NCBI GenBank assembly: GCA_021815525.1
Contig: JAKAGN010000020.1
Location: forward strand, 1 to 14,777
Source of the DNA: Deltaproteobacteria bacterium
Lineage (GTDB): Bacteria; Desulfobacterota; Desulfobacteria; Desulfobacterales; Desulfatibacillaceae
Direction: 5' to 3'
Length of the DNA stretch: 14,777 bases
The notes below the pieces were generated by a model. It did no database searches, had not been told where the DNA came from, and saw only the letters and a list, made by a program, of their open reading frames with translations. A program made the translations under genes and the position numbers. Of the stretch, positions 1-6,124 are shown one piece after another (positions within the stretch are counted from its first letter, which is position 1; every line of letters starts with the position of its first letter).

Positions 1-95
1 CACTTGCGGGGCGGATTGCTTCGCAATCCGCCCCGCCATATCGGGGGTCCGGGGGGACGTAGTCTCCCCGGCCGCCGGAGGCGCTTTTATCTTTT
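1..95 (-). repeat. Family A 3' hairpin repeat, copy 1
   Basis: This lies downstream of the histidine kinase stop codon on the same strand. Hairpin I is a perfect 14-bp stem (6-19 with 23-36, loop TTC). Hairpin II (49-71) is a 10-bp stem with one mismatch and a 3-nt loop. Next to it is the constant block GCCTCCGGCGG (minus strand). The same layout recurs at 4907-4995, 8030-8118 and 13469-13634. It may end transcripts, but there is no clean U-tract. The element may extend left of the window. Confidence 0.8.
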
Positions 96-126
96 GGGAA
101 GGGGTGGAGGAGGGGGGGAGGGAGGA

Positions 127-1323
127 TCAGTAAATCAGCACGTGCTCGTTCACCGGGCCGTTCACGGGCAGGCTCAACGAAAAGGTGGTGCCCTTATCCT
201 GGGAGGTCTTGTGGCTCACCTTTCCGGAAAGGTAGCGTTCGGTGATGATCTTGATGCCGTAGGTTCCGTAGCCGCGGCCGGGGCCCTTGGTGGAGAAGGA
301 GCGCTTGAAAAGCTGAAGCTCCACGTCGCGCGGGATGAAGGCCGGGTTGTGCACCCAAAGCCGCACGCAGCCTTCCTCCCCCTCGCATCCCAGGGTCACA
401 GCCTCGCCCGCCTTGGAGGCCTCCAGGGCGTTTTTGACCATGTTGCCAAGGACTCGCCGCGCCAGCACGCGGTCGGTGAGAAAGCTCAGGTCCTGCGGCC
501 CGCCGGCCAAGCCGATCCGCTTGCCCTTGGCCGCGGGATGCGCGCCGTAGAGCGCGGCCACCCCGGAGAGAATGTCCCGGCAGGAAACCTGCTGGGGATG
601 CACCACAAGCTCGCCGGTCTCGGCAAGGGTAAGCTCCCTGTGCCGCATGATCTCCTCGATCAACTGTTCGGAACTCTGGCGCAGCAGCGAGCGGAAATCA
701 AGGCCGTCGTTGGCGCTGTCCGGCAGGACCTCGGAAAGGCTCCGTATGTTTCCCGCGATGTTCAAGACGTCGTGGAAAAAGACCCGCTCCAGGGCCATGC
801 GCCGCTTTTCGTTGCTTATGTCGAGGGCCACGACGAGGACCAGATCGTGCGAGCCGATACGAAAGGGGCTGGTCCATACCCTAAGGTCCAGGGCGTCCCA
901 GTCGTTACGGGCGATGCGGCATTCCTCGACGCCGTTTTTCCCGCCCTGGGCTATAAGTATGGCATCCACGGCCCCGCATTTCCTGCAAAACTCGCTGGTG
1001 CCGCAGCCCCCCCGGCAGACCCGCGAGTGGACGCAGTTAAGGGACTCCCCAAGCCTTTGCCCCACGACGAGCCCAGCGTCCTCCAGGCCCACGATCCTTA
1101 GAAAATTGCGGTTGGCGAACACGATCTGCCGCTCCATGTTGAGCAGCAGAAGAATGTTGGGCCCGGAATCCAGCTGGGACAGGAGAAGAGGGCTTCTCAG
1201 GATTTCCTCGTAAACGGCCGCGGCCTTCTCCGGGGCCACCCGCTCGGGTGAAAGGTAGTATGTCAGGGGGCCGCCAGGCTCCTCCGGCTCTTTTTTGATG
1301 CCATTTAAACGCATTCTGCGCAT
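127..1323 (-). CDS. Soluble PAS-domain sensor histidine kinase with Cys-rich PAS
   Basis: Predicted 398-residue cytoplasmic histidine kinase with no membrane segment or signal peptide. A PAS domain spans about residues 50-170. It holds an unusual cysteine set (C97, C103, C107, C113, C116) around the motif CGTSEFCRKCGA, suggesting a metal, Fe-S, heme or redox-thiol sensor (inference). The phosphoacceptor is probably H184 in FFHDVLN. The ATPase domain follows: N box NMVKNALEAS (294-303), an F/G2 region RSFSTKGPGRGYGTYG (341-356) and a final GTTFSLSLP. The usual DxGxG box reads HNPAFIP, which I recall as normal for this FHD..N kinase subfamily. No response regulator is in view. ATG at 1321-1323 has only a weak ribosome site, so ATG 1312-1314 is an alternative. 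It lies 36 bases after the gene starting at 1833 and may share its transcript. Confidence 0.9.
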   Translation of the reverse strand: MRRMRLNGIKKEPEEPGGPLTYYLSPERVAPEKAAAVYEEILRSPLLLSQLDSGPNILLLLNMERQIVFANRNFLRIVGLEDAGLVVGQRLGESLNCVHSRVCRGGCGTSEFCRKCGAVDAILIAQGGKNGVEECRIARNDWDALDLRVWTSPFRIGSHDLVLVVALDISNEKRRMALERVFFHDVLNIAGNIRSLSEVLPDSANDGLDFRSLLRQSSEQLIEEIMRHRELTLAETGELVVHPQQVSCRDILSGVAALYGAHPAAKGKRIGLAGGPQDLSFLTDRVLARRVLGNMVKNALEASKAGEAVTLGCEGEEGCVRLWVHNPAFIPRDVELQLFKRSFSTKGPGRGYGTYGIKIITERYLSGKVSHKTSQDKGTTFSLSLPVNGPVNEHVLIY

Positions 1324-1359
1324 TTCCGAATCCGCCAGGGCCGCGAGCGGCCACAGCCC

Positions 1360-1833
1360 TCACGACCACAGGTCCAGCCAGTACTCCAAAACCCGCTCCA
1401 GGGCATCCCGGTCGAAGGGGACGTGCTGCTTCTTGTCGGTGTTGATTACAAGCTCCCAGCGGCTGGGAGCGCCGTCGTCCTCCACCAGAAGAAGCATCAT
1501 GCGGTTGGTGTCGTGCCCCTTGAGATAGAGGTCCACGCGGCCGGCGTAGCCCAGCACGTTCCGGGCCACCGGCTCCATCACAACCGCGGGATAGACCGAA
1601 AGGTCCATCTCCATGACGTCGATGTCGTATTTCCCCAGATAGTCCTCGATTATGCTCTTCGAGCGGATGCCTATCTGCATGTAACCGGGATCGAGAAGAT
1701 CGGCGAACCACGAGGCCACCTCGTCGTAAAGCTTCTTGACCTCGACGATCCAGGCGTCTCGACGCTTGCTCCAGTCCACCTGCATGGATTGCTTTTCCTG
1801 CCGAATTTTTTCGAGTTTGTCCTTAAGGGCCAT
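1360..1833 (-). CDS. Hypothetical protein, 157 aa
   Basis: I do not recognise this family. The first 25 or so residues are charged and helical (MALKDKLEKIRQEKQ), perhaps a short coiled coil. The rest looks like a compact alpha/beta domain with strands around VDLYLKG and MMLLLVED and a C-terminal helix ending EYWLDLWS. There is no signal peptide or membrane segment. A longer reading from TTG at 1861-1863 is possible, but ATG at 1831-1833 is preceded by AGGAGGAGGAG. In addition, the predicted promoter would start transcription near 1864, leaving almost no leader for the TTG. It precedes the histidine kinase on the same strand with a 36-base gap, so the two may be co-transcribed. A role as partner of the kinase is only inference. 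Confidence 0.8.
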   Translation of the reverse strand: MALKDKLEKIRQEKQSMQVDWSKRRDAWIVEVKKLYDEVASWFADLLDPGYMQIGIRSKSIIEDYLGKYDIDVMEMDLSVYPAVVMEPVARNVLGYAGRVDLYLKGHDTNRMMLLLVEDDGAPSRWELVINTDKKQHVPFDRDALERVLEYWLDLWS

Positions 1834-1844
1834 CTCCTCCTCCT
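1834..1844 (-). promoter_or_regulatory. Strong Shine-Dalgarno fixing the start at 1833
   Basis: AGGAGGAGGAG on the minus strand sits immediately before ATG 1831-1833. It favours this start over the upstream in-frame TTG at 1861-1863, which has no comparable site. Confidence 0.8.
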
Positions 1845-1871
1845 GCTGCCTGGAAATCTTCAAGTTGGGGC

Positions 1872-1901
1872 ATTATAGCGAAATCCATGCGGACTTGACA
1901 A
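1872..1901 (-). promoter_or_regulatory. Sigma70-type promoter for the 1833 gene
   Basis: On the minus strand a -35 box TTGTCA (1896-1901, 5 of 6 matches to TTGACA) and a perfect -10 box TATAAT (1872-1877) are separated by 18 bases. Transcription would begin near 1864, giving a leader of about 30 bases that contains the AGGAGG site. It probably also serves the histidine kinase downstream. Confidence 0.75.
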
Positions 1902-1982
1902 GGCGCTTCTCCGGTATTTTTGCCTTGCGGTCAAGCTCAAATAATTTTTGCTATGTTATTTATCAAAAAAATCAATATAAAG

Positions 1983-2011
1983 TTTTCCAGCAAAAGCTGC
2001 AAAATTTTTTT
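1983..2011. terminator. Small A/T-flanked hairpin, possible terminator
   Basis: TTTT-C-CAGC / GCTG-C-AAAA forms a stem with one mismatch around an AAAA loop (1983-2004), followed on the plus strand by seven T (2005-2011). It lies in a strongly AT-rich stretch of about 1927-2040 between ompH and the promoter at 1872-1901. It may back up the terminator at 2039-2065. No plus-strand gene leads into it. Confidence 0.35.
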
Positions 2012-2038
2012 AAGTGCATGATATTTAAAATTTTTGGA

Positions 2039-2065
2039 AAGGGTGGGGGATAGCCCCCCACCCTT
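2039..2065 (-). terminator. Intrinsic-type terminator after ompH
   Basis: An 11-bp perfect stem (2039-2049 with 2055-2065, 5-base loop) starts 38 bases after the ompH stop codon. On the minus strand it is followed by an A/T-rich tail including TTTT, though not an uninterrupted T run. Confidence 0.6.
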
Positions 2066-2103
2066 CCACGCAACGCTTTAAACGGGTTCCAGAAGAGTCC
2101 TCA

Positions 2104-2748
2104 TCATGGCTGGGTGGCGGCCTTGCCCGGCGCCGCGCCGGACGCCTTGGCCGGAGGCGCCGCCGCCTTTCGGGGGCCTGCGCCGCCGGCCCCGGGCGCC
2201 GCCGCCCCCTTGGACGATTCGGCCTCCAGGCGCCTCAAGACCTCTGTGGTGATGTCGGCCTCGGGCCGTACGTAGCCCAAAACCGCCGGCTCCCGTATGA
2301 TGATGGAAAGCCCCATCTCGTCGGCCACCTGCCGCACGATGGGGTCCACCTTGCCAAGAATCGCCTTGATGATGGTCTCGTTCTTGGCTCTAAGCTCGGC
2401 CTCCACGTCGCTCAAGGCTTGATTGTAAGCGCTCACGGCCTTCTCGTACTCGGCCATCTTGGCGCTGCGCTCCTCCTCGTTCATCCGGTCCGCGTGGGTT
2501 TCTATGTAGGTCTTGAGGTCGGTGGCGGCCTTGAGGAGCTTTTCCACCTCCTGCTGCCGGGCATCCACATCCTTGTAGAACTGGGCCCCGGCGGCCCTTC
2601 CGTCGGTGGATTCGGAAATGATCCTCTGAAGGTTGATGTAGCCCACGCAGCAGTTCCCGGCCAGGGCGTGAGCCGCCGGCAGAAAAAAGGCTGCAACTGC
2701 GAGGACGGCCACCGTAAAAGGCCGGAAACGGAGCGATGCGGTTTTCAT
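2104..2748 (-). CDS. ompH: OmpH/Skp family periplasmic chaperone
   Basis: Predicted 214-residue exported protein of the OmpH (Skp) family, which holds unfolded outer-membrane proteins in the periplasm. The signal peptide is clear: a basic start MKTASLRFR, a hydrophobic core to about residue 27, and probable cleavage after AHALA (residue 30). The mature part opens with VGYINLQRIISES, the typical first strand of the family, followed by a long charged coiled-coil arm (about 50-140) and a returning strand near GLSIIIRE. It is longer than usual because of an Ala/Pro/Gly-rich tail from about residue 183. Two adjacent cysteines (33-34) follow the cleavage site, but the sequence is not a lipobox. Skp genes commonly sit beside bamA or lpxD; here the gene stands alone between a predicted promoter and terminator. 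ATG 2746-2748 is preceded by GGAGAG. Confidence 0.9.
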   Translation of the reverse strand: MKTASLRFRPFTVAVLAVAAFFLPAAHALAGNCCVGYINLQRIISESTDGRAAGAQFYKDVDARQQEVEKLLKAATDLKTYIETHADRMNEEERSAKMAEYEKAVSAYNQALSDVEAELRAKNETIIKAILGKVDPIVRQVADEMGLSIIIREPAVLGYVRPEADITTEVLRRLEAESSKGAAAPGAGGAGPRKAAAPPAKASGAAPGKAATQP

Positions 2749-2802
2749 GAAGGCTCTCCAGACATAAGTAGGGAAGAATCGGGCGCGTCACCGAAACGGG
2801 CA

Positions 2803-2832
2803 ATCGTATCGAAAAAAGCCTGTGAATTTCAA
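2803..2832 (-). promoter_or_regulatory. Candidate promoter for ompH
   Basis: On the minus strand, TTGAAA (2827-2832) and TACGAT (2803-2808) are separated by 18 bases, about 55 bases upstream of the ompH start. Matches to the sigma70 consensus are 5/6 and 4/6. Confidence 0.5.
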
Positions 2833-2876
2833 GGGGAGGCATCGGATCCCGCAAAAAATCCGCCGTCCCCCCTTTC

Positions 2877-2904
2877 AAAAAAGCGCCCCGGCGGCTTGGC
2901 GCTT
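2877..2904 (-). terminator. Minus-strand intrinsic terminator upstream of ompH
   Basis: AAGCGCC and GGCGCTT pair perfectly (2881-2887 with 2898-2904, 10-base loop). On the minus strand the stem runs into a T stretch (2877-2882), a classic intrinsic terminator. No minus-strand gene lies directly to its right. It would stop antisense readthrough from the ATPase side before ompH, or attenuate a longer ompH leader. Confidence 0.5.
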
Positions 2905-2925
2905 ACCTTTCCCATCTGGTTTTCC

Positions 2926-2959
2926 TTGACAGGGGACGGAAGGTGGAATCTTCTGTCCC
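2926..2959 (+). promoter_or_regulatory. Candidate promoter and overlapping hairpin before the reactivation-domain gene
   Basis: A perfect TTGACA (2926-2931) is followed after 17 bases by a weak -10, TCTTCT (2949-2954). The same DNA holds an inverted repeat (2933-2942 with 2950-2959, 9 of 10 Watson-Crick plus one G-T, 7-base loop). The overlap suggests an operator, but this is inference. Confidence 0.4.
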
Positions 2960-2988
2960 GGAAACCCGCAAAGAGCCCGGAGGGGCCA

Positions 2989-3702
2989 ATGGAACTCGAC
3001 AACGAACCAGGCGCCGTAATCTTCCTCGATTTCGAAGGCTCGGACATCGCCGCGCCGGAAGCCGCACTCATGGCCCGCCTAGGCTATCCGGGGCCCGACA
3101 GTTGCTCCGAGGCCGTGCGCGCCGTGCTGACCGGGCTCCTCGAACGCGCCCCCGCGGCCCTTGCGCCCCGCGCGGCCGCCCGCTTCACGGGTTTGAGCTT
3201 TTCCCCGGGCGGCGGCTTCGCCCTCGACGCGCCCGAAAGCCCCGTCTTCAAAGCCCCCCGCGTGGCCCGCGCCCTCTCACACGGCAGCGCCTGGGCGGTC
3301 TTCGCCCTGACCATCGGCCCCGCTTTCCCGCCCCCGGCCCGCGAACGCGACATCCTGGCCGACTTCTGCGCGGACGCCATAGGCTCGGTCCTGGCCGAAA
3401 GCCTGGCGGAGCTGGTGGAAAAGCGCCTGGGGGAGATAATGGCCGCCCAGGGCCTCGTCCGCGGCTTTCGCTACAGCCCCGGCTACTGCGACTGGCCCGT
3501 TTCCGACAACCCGGCGCTCCTCCGCGCCATCCGCGCCGAGGCGATCGGCATAAGCCTCACCGCGGGCGGAATGATGATCCCCCAGAAATCCATCTCGGGA
3601 ATCCTTGCCTTCGGTCCCCCGGGCTCACAGGTCGCAAGCCCCGCCTGCCGCTGGTGCCCTGACTCCTCCTGCCCCCACCGCCGCTGCCGGAGAGCGGATT
3701 GA
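2989..3702 (+). CDS. Stand-alone B12-dependent methionine synthase reactivation-domain protein
   Basis: Predicted 237-residue protein whose second half resembles the reactivation (AdoMet-binding) domain of cobalamin-dependent methionine synthase. It has RYSPGYCDWPVSDN (about 160-173), then IGISLTAGGMMIPQKSISGI (about 186-205); the GY.DWP and P.KS.SG elements are characteristic. In full-length MetH this domain binds AdoMet and remethylates oxidised cob(II)alamin. As a free protein it could serve a split MetH or another corrinoid methyltransferase. The last 20 residues carry a cysteine cluster, CRWCPDSSCPHRR, not part of the E. coli MetH domain as I know it and possibly metal-binding. No methyltransferase or corrinoid protein is nearby. 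ATG 2989 is preceded by GGAGG at a 5-base gap, so the open frame upstream to 2419 is not coding. It converges on the ATPase gene with 36 bases between stops. Confidence 0.8.
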   Translation: MELDNEPGAVIFLDFEGSDIAAPEAALMARLGYPGPDSCSEAVRAVLTGLLERAPAALAPRAAARFTGLSFSPGGGFALDAPESPVFKAPRVARALSHGSAWAVFALTIGPAFPPPARERDILADFCADAIGSVLAESLAELVEKRLGEIMAAQGLVRGFRYSPGYCDWPVSDNPALLRAIRAEAIGISLTAGGMMIPQKSISGILAFGPPGSQVASPACRWCPDSSCPHRRCRRAD

Positions 3703-3716
3703 TTTGCAAGGGAAAG

Positions 3717-3738
3717 GCCGGGTCCGCAAACCCCCGGC
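3717..3738. terminator. Hairpin between convergent genes
   Basis: GCCGGG (3717-3722) pairs with CCCGGC (3733-3738) across a 10-base loop, filling most of the gap between the two convergent stop codons. There is no T-tract on either side, so this is a weak candidate. Confidence 0.3.
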
Positions 3739-4518
3739 TCATGCTCCCGCTTGTCTCGCGGCGAACATCGCGGCGCCCAGGGCGCCCACCAGCTGGGGGT
3801 CCAAGGGAAGGGGCGAGAATCGGATGGCCAGGAGCGATTCCAGGCGTTCCACCACGGCGGGATTCTTTGCCACGCCGCCGGTGATGGCGAAGGCCGGCGC
3901 GAGGCGGACGCTCCGAGCCAGGCTTGCGACCCTTTTGGCCACGGCGGAGGTTATGGCGTAGGCGATGTCGGAGGTCCGGCTTTTGCGCTGGATGTGGAAG
4001 AGGACCTCCTCCTCCATGAAGATGCTGCAGCGGTTGTTGATGGAGAAGGGCCCGCGGGACTTCAATGCAGCCTCTCCCAGGCGGGGGAGGCTAAGGCCCA
4101 CGGCGGAGGCCAGGATTTCCAGGCTGCGGCCGGTTCCGGCCGCGCACTTCTCGTTCATGGCGAAGTCCTCGATCATGCCGCCATCGTCCACGGCGATCAC
4201 CTTGCAGTCCTGGCCGCCGATGTCGATGACGGTGCGCACGGACGAAAGGGCCGTGAAGGCCCCCAAGGCGTGGCATGAGATTTCGCTCATGTTTTTTTTG
4301 GCGAAGGGAATGGAGAAGCGCCCGTAGCCCGTGCTGCAGCAGGCGTCCAGGCGCTCGTAGGATAGGCCGGTTTCCGTAAGCGCCAGGTCCATGACGGCCC
4401 GGGCGGACTCCAGCGCCGTGGGCCGCACTGGGATTATGCGGCCGCAGAGAATTTTCCCGTCCGAAAGAATCACCGCCTCGGCGGTCAGCGAGCCCACGTC
4501 ACATCCGGCGACTATCAT
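3739..4518 (-). CDS. 2-Hydroxyacyl-CoA dehydratase activator / BcrD-type ASKHA ATPase
   Basis: Predicted 259-residue ATPase of the BadF/BadG/BcrA/BcrD family, close in length to HgdC, the activator of (R)-2-hydroxyglutaryl-CoA dehydratase. The ASKHA fold is visible: CDVGSLTAEAVIL (6-18, phosphate 1), STGYGR (62-67), DIGGQD (99-104, phosphate 2) and ITGGVAKNP (212-220, adenosine). C125 in NEKCAAGTG and C164 in NRCSIF are the two cysteines that, in a homodimer, hold one shared [4Fe-4S] cluster. Family members use ATP hydrolysis to push a low-potential electron into a dehydratase or benzoyl-CoA reductase partner. No such partner (HgdAB- or BcrABC-like) is in this window, so the substrate is unknown. 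ATG 4516-4518 has no Shine-Dalgarno and follows an AT-rich stretch, hinting at a very short leader. Confidence 0.85.
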   Translation of the reverse strand: MIVAGCDVGSLTAEAVILSDGKILCGRIIPVRPTALESARAVMDLALTETGLSYERLDACCSTGYGRFSIPFAKKNMSEISCHALGAFTALSSVRTVIDIGGQDCKVIAVDDGGMIEDFAMNEKCAAGTGRSLEILASAVGLSLPRLGEAALKSRGPFSINNRCSIFMEEEVLFHIQRKSRTSDIAYAITSAVAKRVASLARSVRLAPAFAITGGVAKNPAVVERLESLLAIRFSPLPLDPQLVGALGAAMFAARQAGA

Positions 4519-4580
4519 GCCGTCATTTTAAAACATTTCGGAACGTAAGGAAAGGCTTTGCGGGGGGAAGGGAGAGGGGA

Positions 4581-4600
4581 AACCCTTTTGCAAAAGGGTT
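4581..4600. repeat. Perfect 20-bp palindrome (P box)
   Basis: Two arms AACCCTTTTG / CAAAAGGGTT form an exact palindrome whose last two bases begin the family B terminal repeat. A matching hairpin with different inner bases lies at 7703-7722. Confidence 0.7.
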
Positions 4601-4726
4601 CAGCCTGCCGAAAAACGCGATCCGCCGTGTTGCGCGTCGCCTCACGGCTCGGTCACGTATGAACAATACGCTCCCTTCGCCGCTCGCTTGCGCGCCTTGC
4701 GGCTCATCGTTTTTCGTCAGCCTGAA
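4599..4726 (-). repeat. Family B inverted-repeat element, copy 1
   Basis: This is a 128-bp element bounded by 19-bp terminal inverted repeats (4599-4617 and 4708-4726, 17 of 19 complementary), with consensus TTCAGCCTGACGAAAAACG. A central hairpin CGTAT-GAACA-ATACG (4656-4670) marks its orientation. No transposase reading frame fits inside, so it is MITE-like or a structured RNA/terminator module. It is homologous to 7722-7848 and, more distantly, 9913-10033. Confidence 0.75.
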
Positions 4727-4816
4727 AATCCCCGCGTTCCTTCCTCCTTTTTTTTTCTCAAAAATCGATTGGTTGTATGCGGAGCGAGTGGCGCGCGCCC
4801 GGCGTCAGTGTAAACG

Positions 4817-4862
4817 TCGGCCCCCGGGCTTACGACAAATGCTCATTCAGCCCCTCTTCCGC
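4817..4862 (-). repeat. Block C repeat, copy 1
   Basis: A 46-base block, 40 of 46 identical to 7941-7986, ending CCCCTCTTCCGC. Its complement GCGGAAGAGGGGC also appears beyond the family A copy at 13619-13631, so block C belongs to an extended A element. Confidence 0.65.
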
Positions 4863-4906
4863 GCCTCAATCCTTGTCCGGCAAAATGCGAAGCCCTCATA
4901 AAACCC

Positions 4907-4995
4907 GCGGAGCGTGGCGCAGCAACGCGTAGCCATTATCGGGGGTCCGGGGGGACGTAGTCTCCCCGGCCGCCGGAGGCAGCTTTTGCCTTTCC
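4907..4995 (-). repeat. Family A 3' hairpin repeat, copy 2
   Basis: This begins within a few bases of the stop codon of the short acyl-CoA dehydrogenase (5000-5002). Hairpin II is at 4947-4969. Hairpin I is decayed here: right arm 4922-4933 is intact but left arm 4907-4918 matches at only 8 of 12 positions. Bases 4919-4980 match 8042-8103 at 60 of 62 positions, and the two differences form one base pair of hairpin II. Confidence 0.8.
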
Positions 4996-4999
4996 CGGT

Positions 5000-6124
5000 C
5001 TACTCGCCCGCCATGGTCAATTTCAAGAGTGCGAGCTTTTTGCGGGGGAGGATTCCGAAGGCGGCCGACAGGTGCTGGGCGTCGCGGAAGCGTTTTTCCT
5101 GGCCGAAGTCCTTCATGTAGCCCACGCCTCCCAGGGCCTGTATGCCGTCGGTGGTGGCCGAAATCGCGGCTTCGGCGGCGTGGAGGAAGGCCGAAAGGGC
5201 TGCGGAGCGGCGCTTGGGGTCTCCCGCGTCCCAGAGGCGGCAGGCCTCGGTGACCAGCATCCCGGTGGAGCGGACGCCTTGGACCATGGAGGCCAGGATC
5301 ATCCGAAGCTCCGACCAGCGGATGATCTCCTTGCCGCCCTGCTGGCGCTTCTTCGCGTAATCGGCGGCTTCCTTGAAGCTTCCCCGCATGATCCCGGAAA
5401 GGACGGCCGCGGCCGCCACGGAGAAGCGTTGCGAGACCGCGCGGAAGAGCTTGCCGCCGTCCCCGGCCTTGCCCACGGAAAGCGCCTCCGCGCCCGAAAA
5501 CTCCAGGTCCGCGGCCGGGCAGGCGTGAAGGCCTAAGCTGAAGACCGGCCCGCTTTTCCTTATTCCCCAGCCGCCAAGGTCAACAAGGTAGTAACCGAGC
5601 GCTCCGGCCTGGTCCAGGGCCGGAAGGACCGCGCGCTTGGCGATGCCGCCCAGGACCACGTAGTCGCTTTTCCCCGAAAGGACGAAGGTTTCCCCGCGTT
5701 TTTCGGCCGTAAGCCCGGGCGCCGTCTCGGTGGGGTCGCGGAAAAGGGGCGCGGCCATCAGCACGTCCGCCCAGGTCCAGGACCCGCCGGCGAAGGACTT
5801 GAAGCGCTCCTCCTCGCCGGCTTCCAGGAGTATGTTCTGGGCGAAGGCCGTGGTGAGGATGACGGCGGCCATGGAGGCATCGTCCCGGGCGACGTTTTCG
5901 AGGAGCGCGCACAGGGGCGCCAGGCGGTCGCCCAGGCCCTCCAGGTTCTCGGGAAGCCCGGCGTGCAGGAACCCCAGGTCGAAGGCGCGGGTCAGCGCCG
6001 GCTCAAAGAGCGGCCCGAAGGGGTACTGGTCGTTTTCCTCGCGCGAAGGCGCCAAAACCTTCGCGCCGAACTCGCCGGCGGCCTTGGCCAGAAGCGAAAG
6101 CTCGCGGTCTTTTCCCTCTTTCAT
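5000..6124 (-). CDS. Acyl-CoA dehydrogenase-like subunit lacking the catalytic glutamate
   Basis: Predicted 374-residue protein of the acyl-CoA dehydrogenase fold. The N-terminal helical domain spans about 1-115, a poorly conserved middle beta domain about 116-215, and the C-terminal helical domain 220-370 contains GIQALGGVGYMKDF (327-340) and RDAQHLSAAFG (347-357). In active enzymes this last motif reads RDAK.YQIYEG; here the catalytic Glu position is F356. The usual middle-domain T-E-P-x-x-G-S-D motif is also missing. ATG 6122-6124 overlaps the stop of the longer dehydrogenase by four bases (ATGA) and has GGAAGGAGG upstream, so the two are translationally coupled. The likely role is the non-catalytic partner in a heteromeric dehydrogenase, as known for FadE pairs in mycobacterial steroid degradation. 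The pairing is inference. Confidence 0.85.
   Translation of the reverse strand: MKEGKDRELSLLAKAAGEFGAKVLAPSREENDQYPFGPLFEPALTRAFDLGFLHAGLPENLEGLGDRLAPLCALLENVARDDASMAAVILTTAFAQNILLEAGEEERFKSFAGGSWTWADVLMAAPLFRDPTETAPGLTAEKRGETFVLSGKSDYVVLGGIAKRAVLPALDQAGALGYYLVDLGGWGIRKSGPVFSLGLHACPAADLEFSGAEALSVGKAGDGGKLFRAVSQRFSVAAAAVLSGIMRGSFKEAADYAKKRQQGGKEIIRWSELRMILASMVQGVRSTGMLVTEACRLWDAGDPKRRSAALSAFLHAAEAAISATTDGIQALGGVGYMKDFGQEKRFRDAQHLSAAFGILPRKKLALLKLTMAGE

Larger units (their letters stand above)
4519..4999. other. Gene-free spacer built of repeats (P-B-C-A series)
   Basis: This 481-base spacer between two minus-strand genes has no convincing ORF. From left to right it holds a 20-bp palindrome (4581-4600), a family B repeat (4599-4726), a T-rich patch near 4748-4760, block C (4817-4862) and a family A repeat (4907-4995). 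The same series in the same order fills 7645-8115. Confidence 0.8.

Noticed and set aside
4..1101. 365-residue plus-strand open frame opposite the histidine kinase
   Set aside because: It begins inside repeat A1 and is antisense to the kinase, with no recognisable domain.
2933..2959. Cobalamin or SAM riboswitch before the reactivation-domain gene
   Set aside because: Only a simple 10-bp hairpin overlapping the promoter is visible; the leader is far too short for these riboswitches.
2419..2988. 190-residue N-terminal extension of the reactivation-domain protein
   Set aside because: It is antisense to ompH and crosses a promoter and terminator. ATG 2989 has a good GGAGG and begins the plausible protein.
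4519..4999. CRISPR array or insertion sequence in the repeat-rich spacers
   Set aside because: Repeats are long, unevenly spaced palindromes without regular spacers, and no transposase frame or end structure of a known insertion sequence is present.
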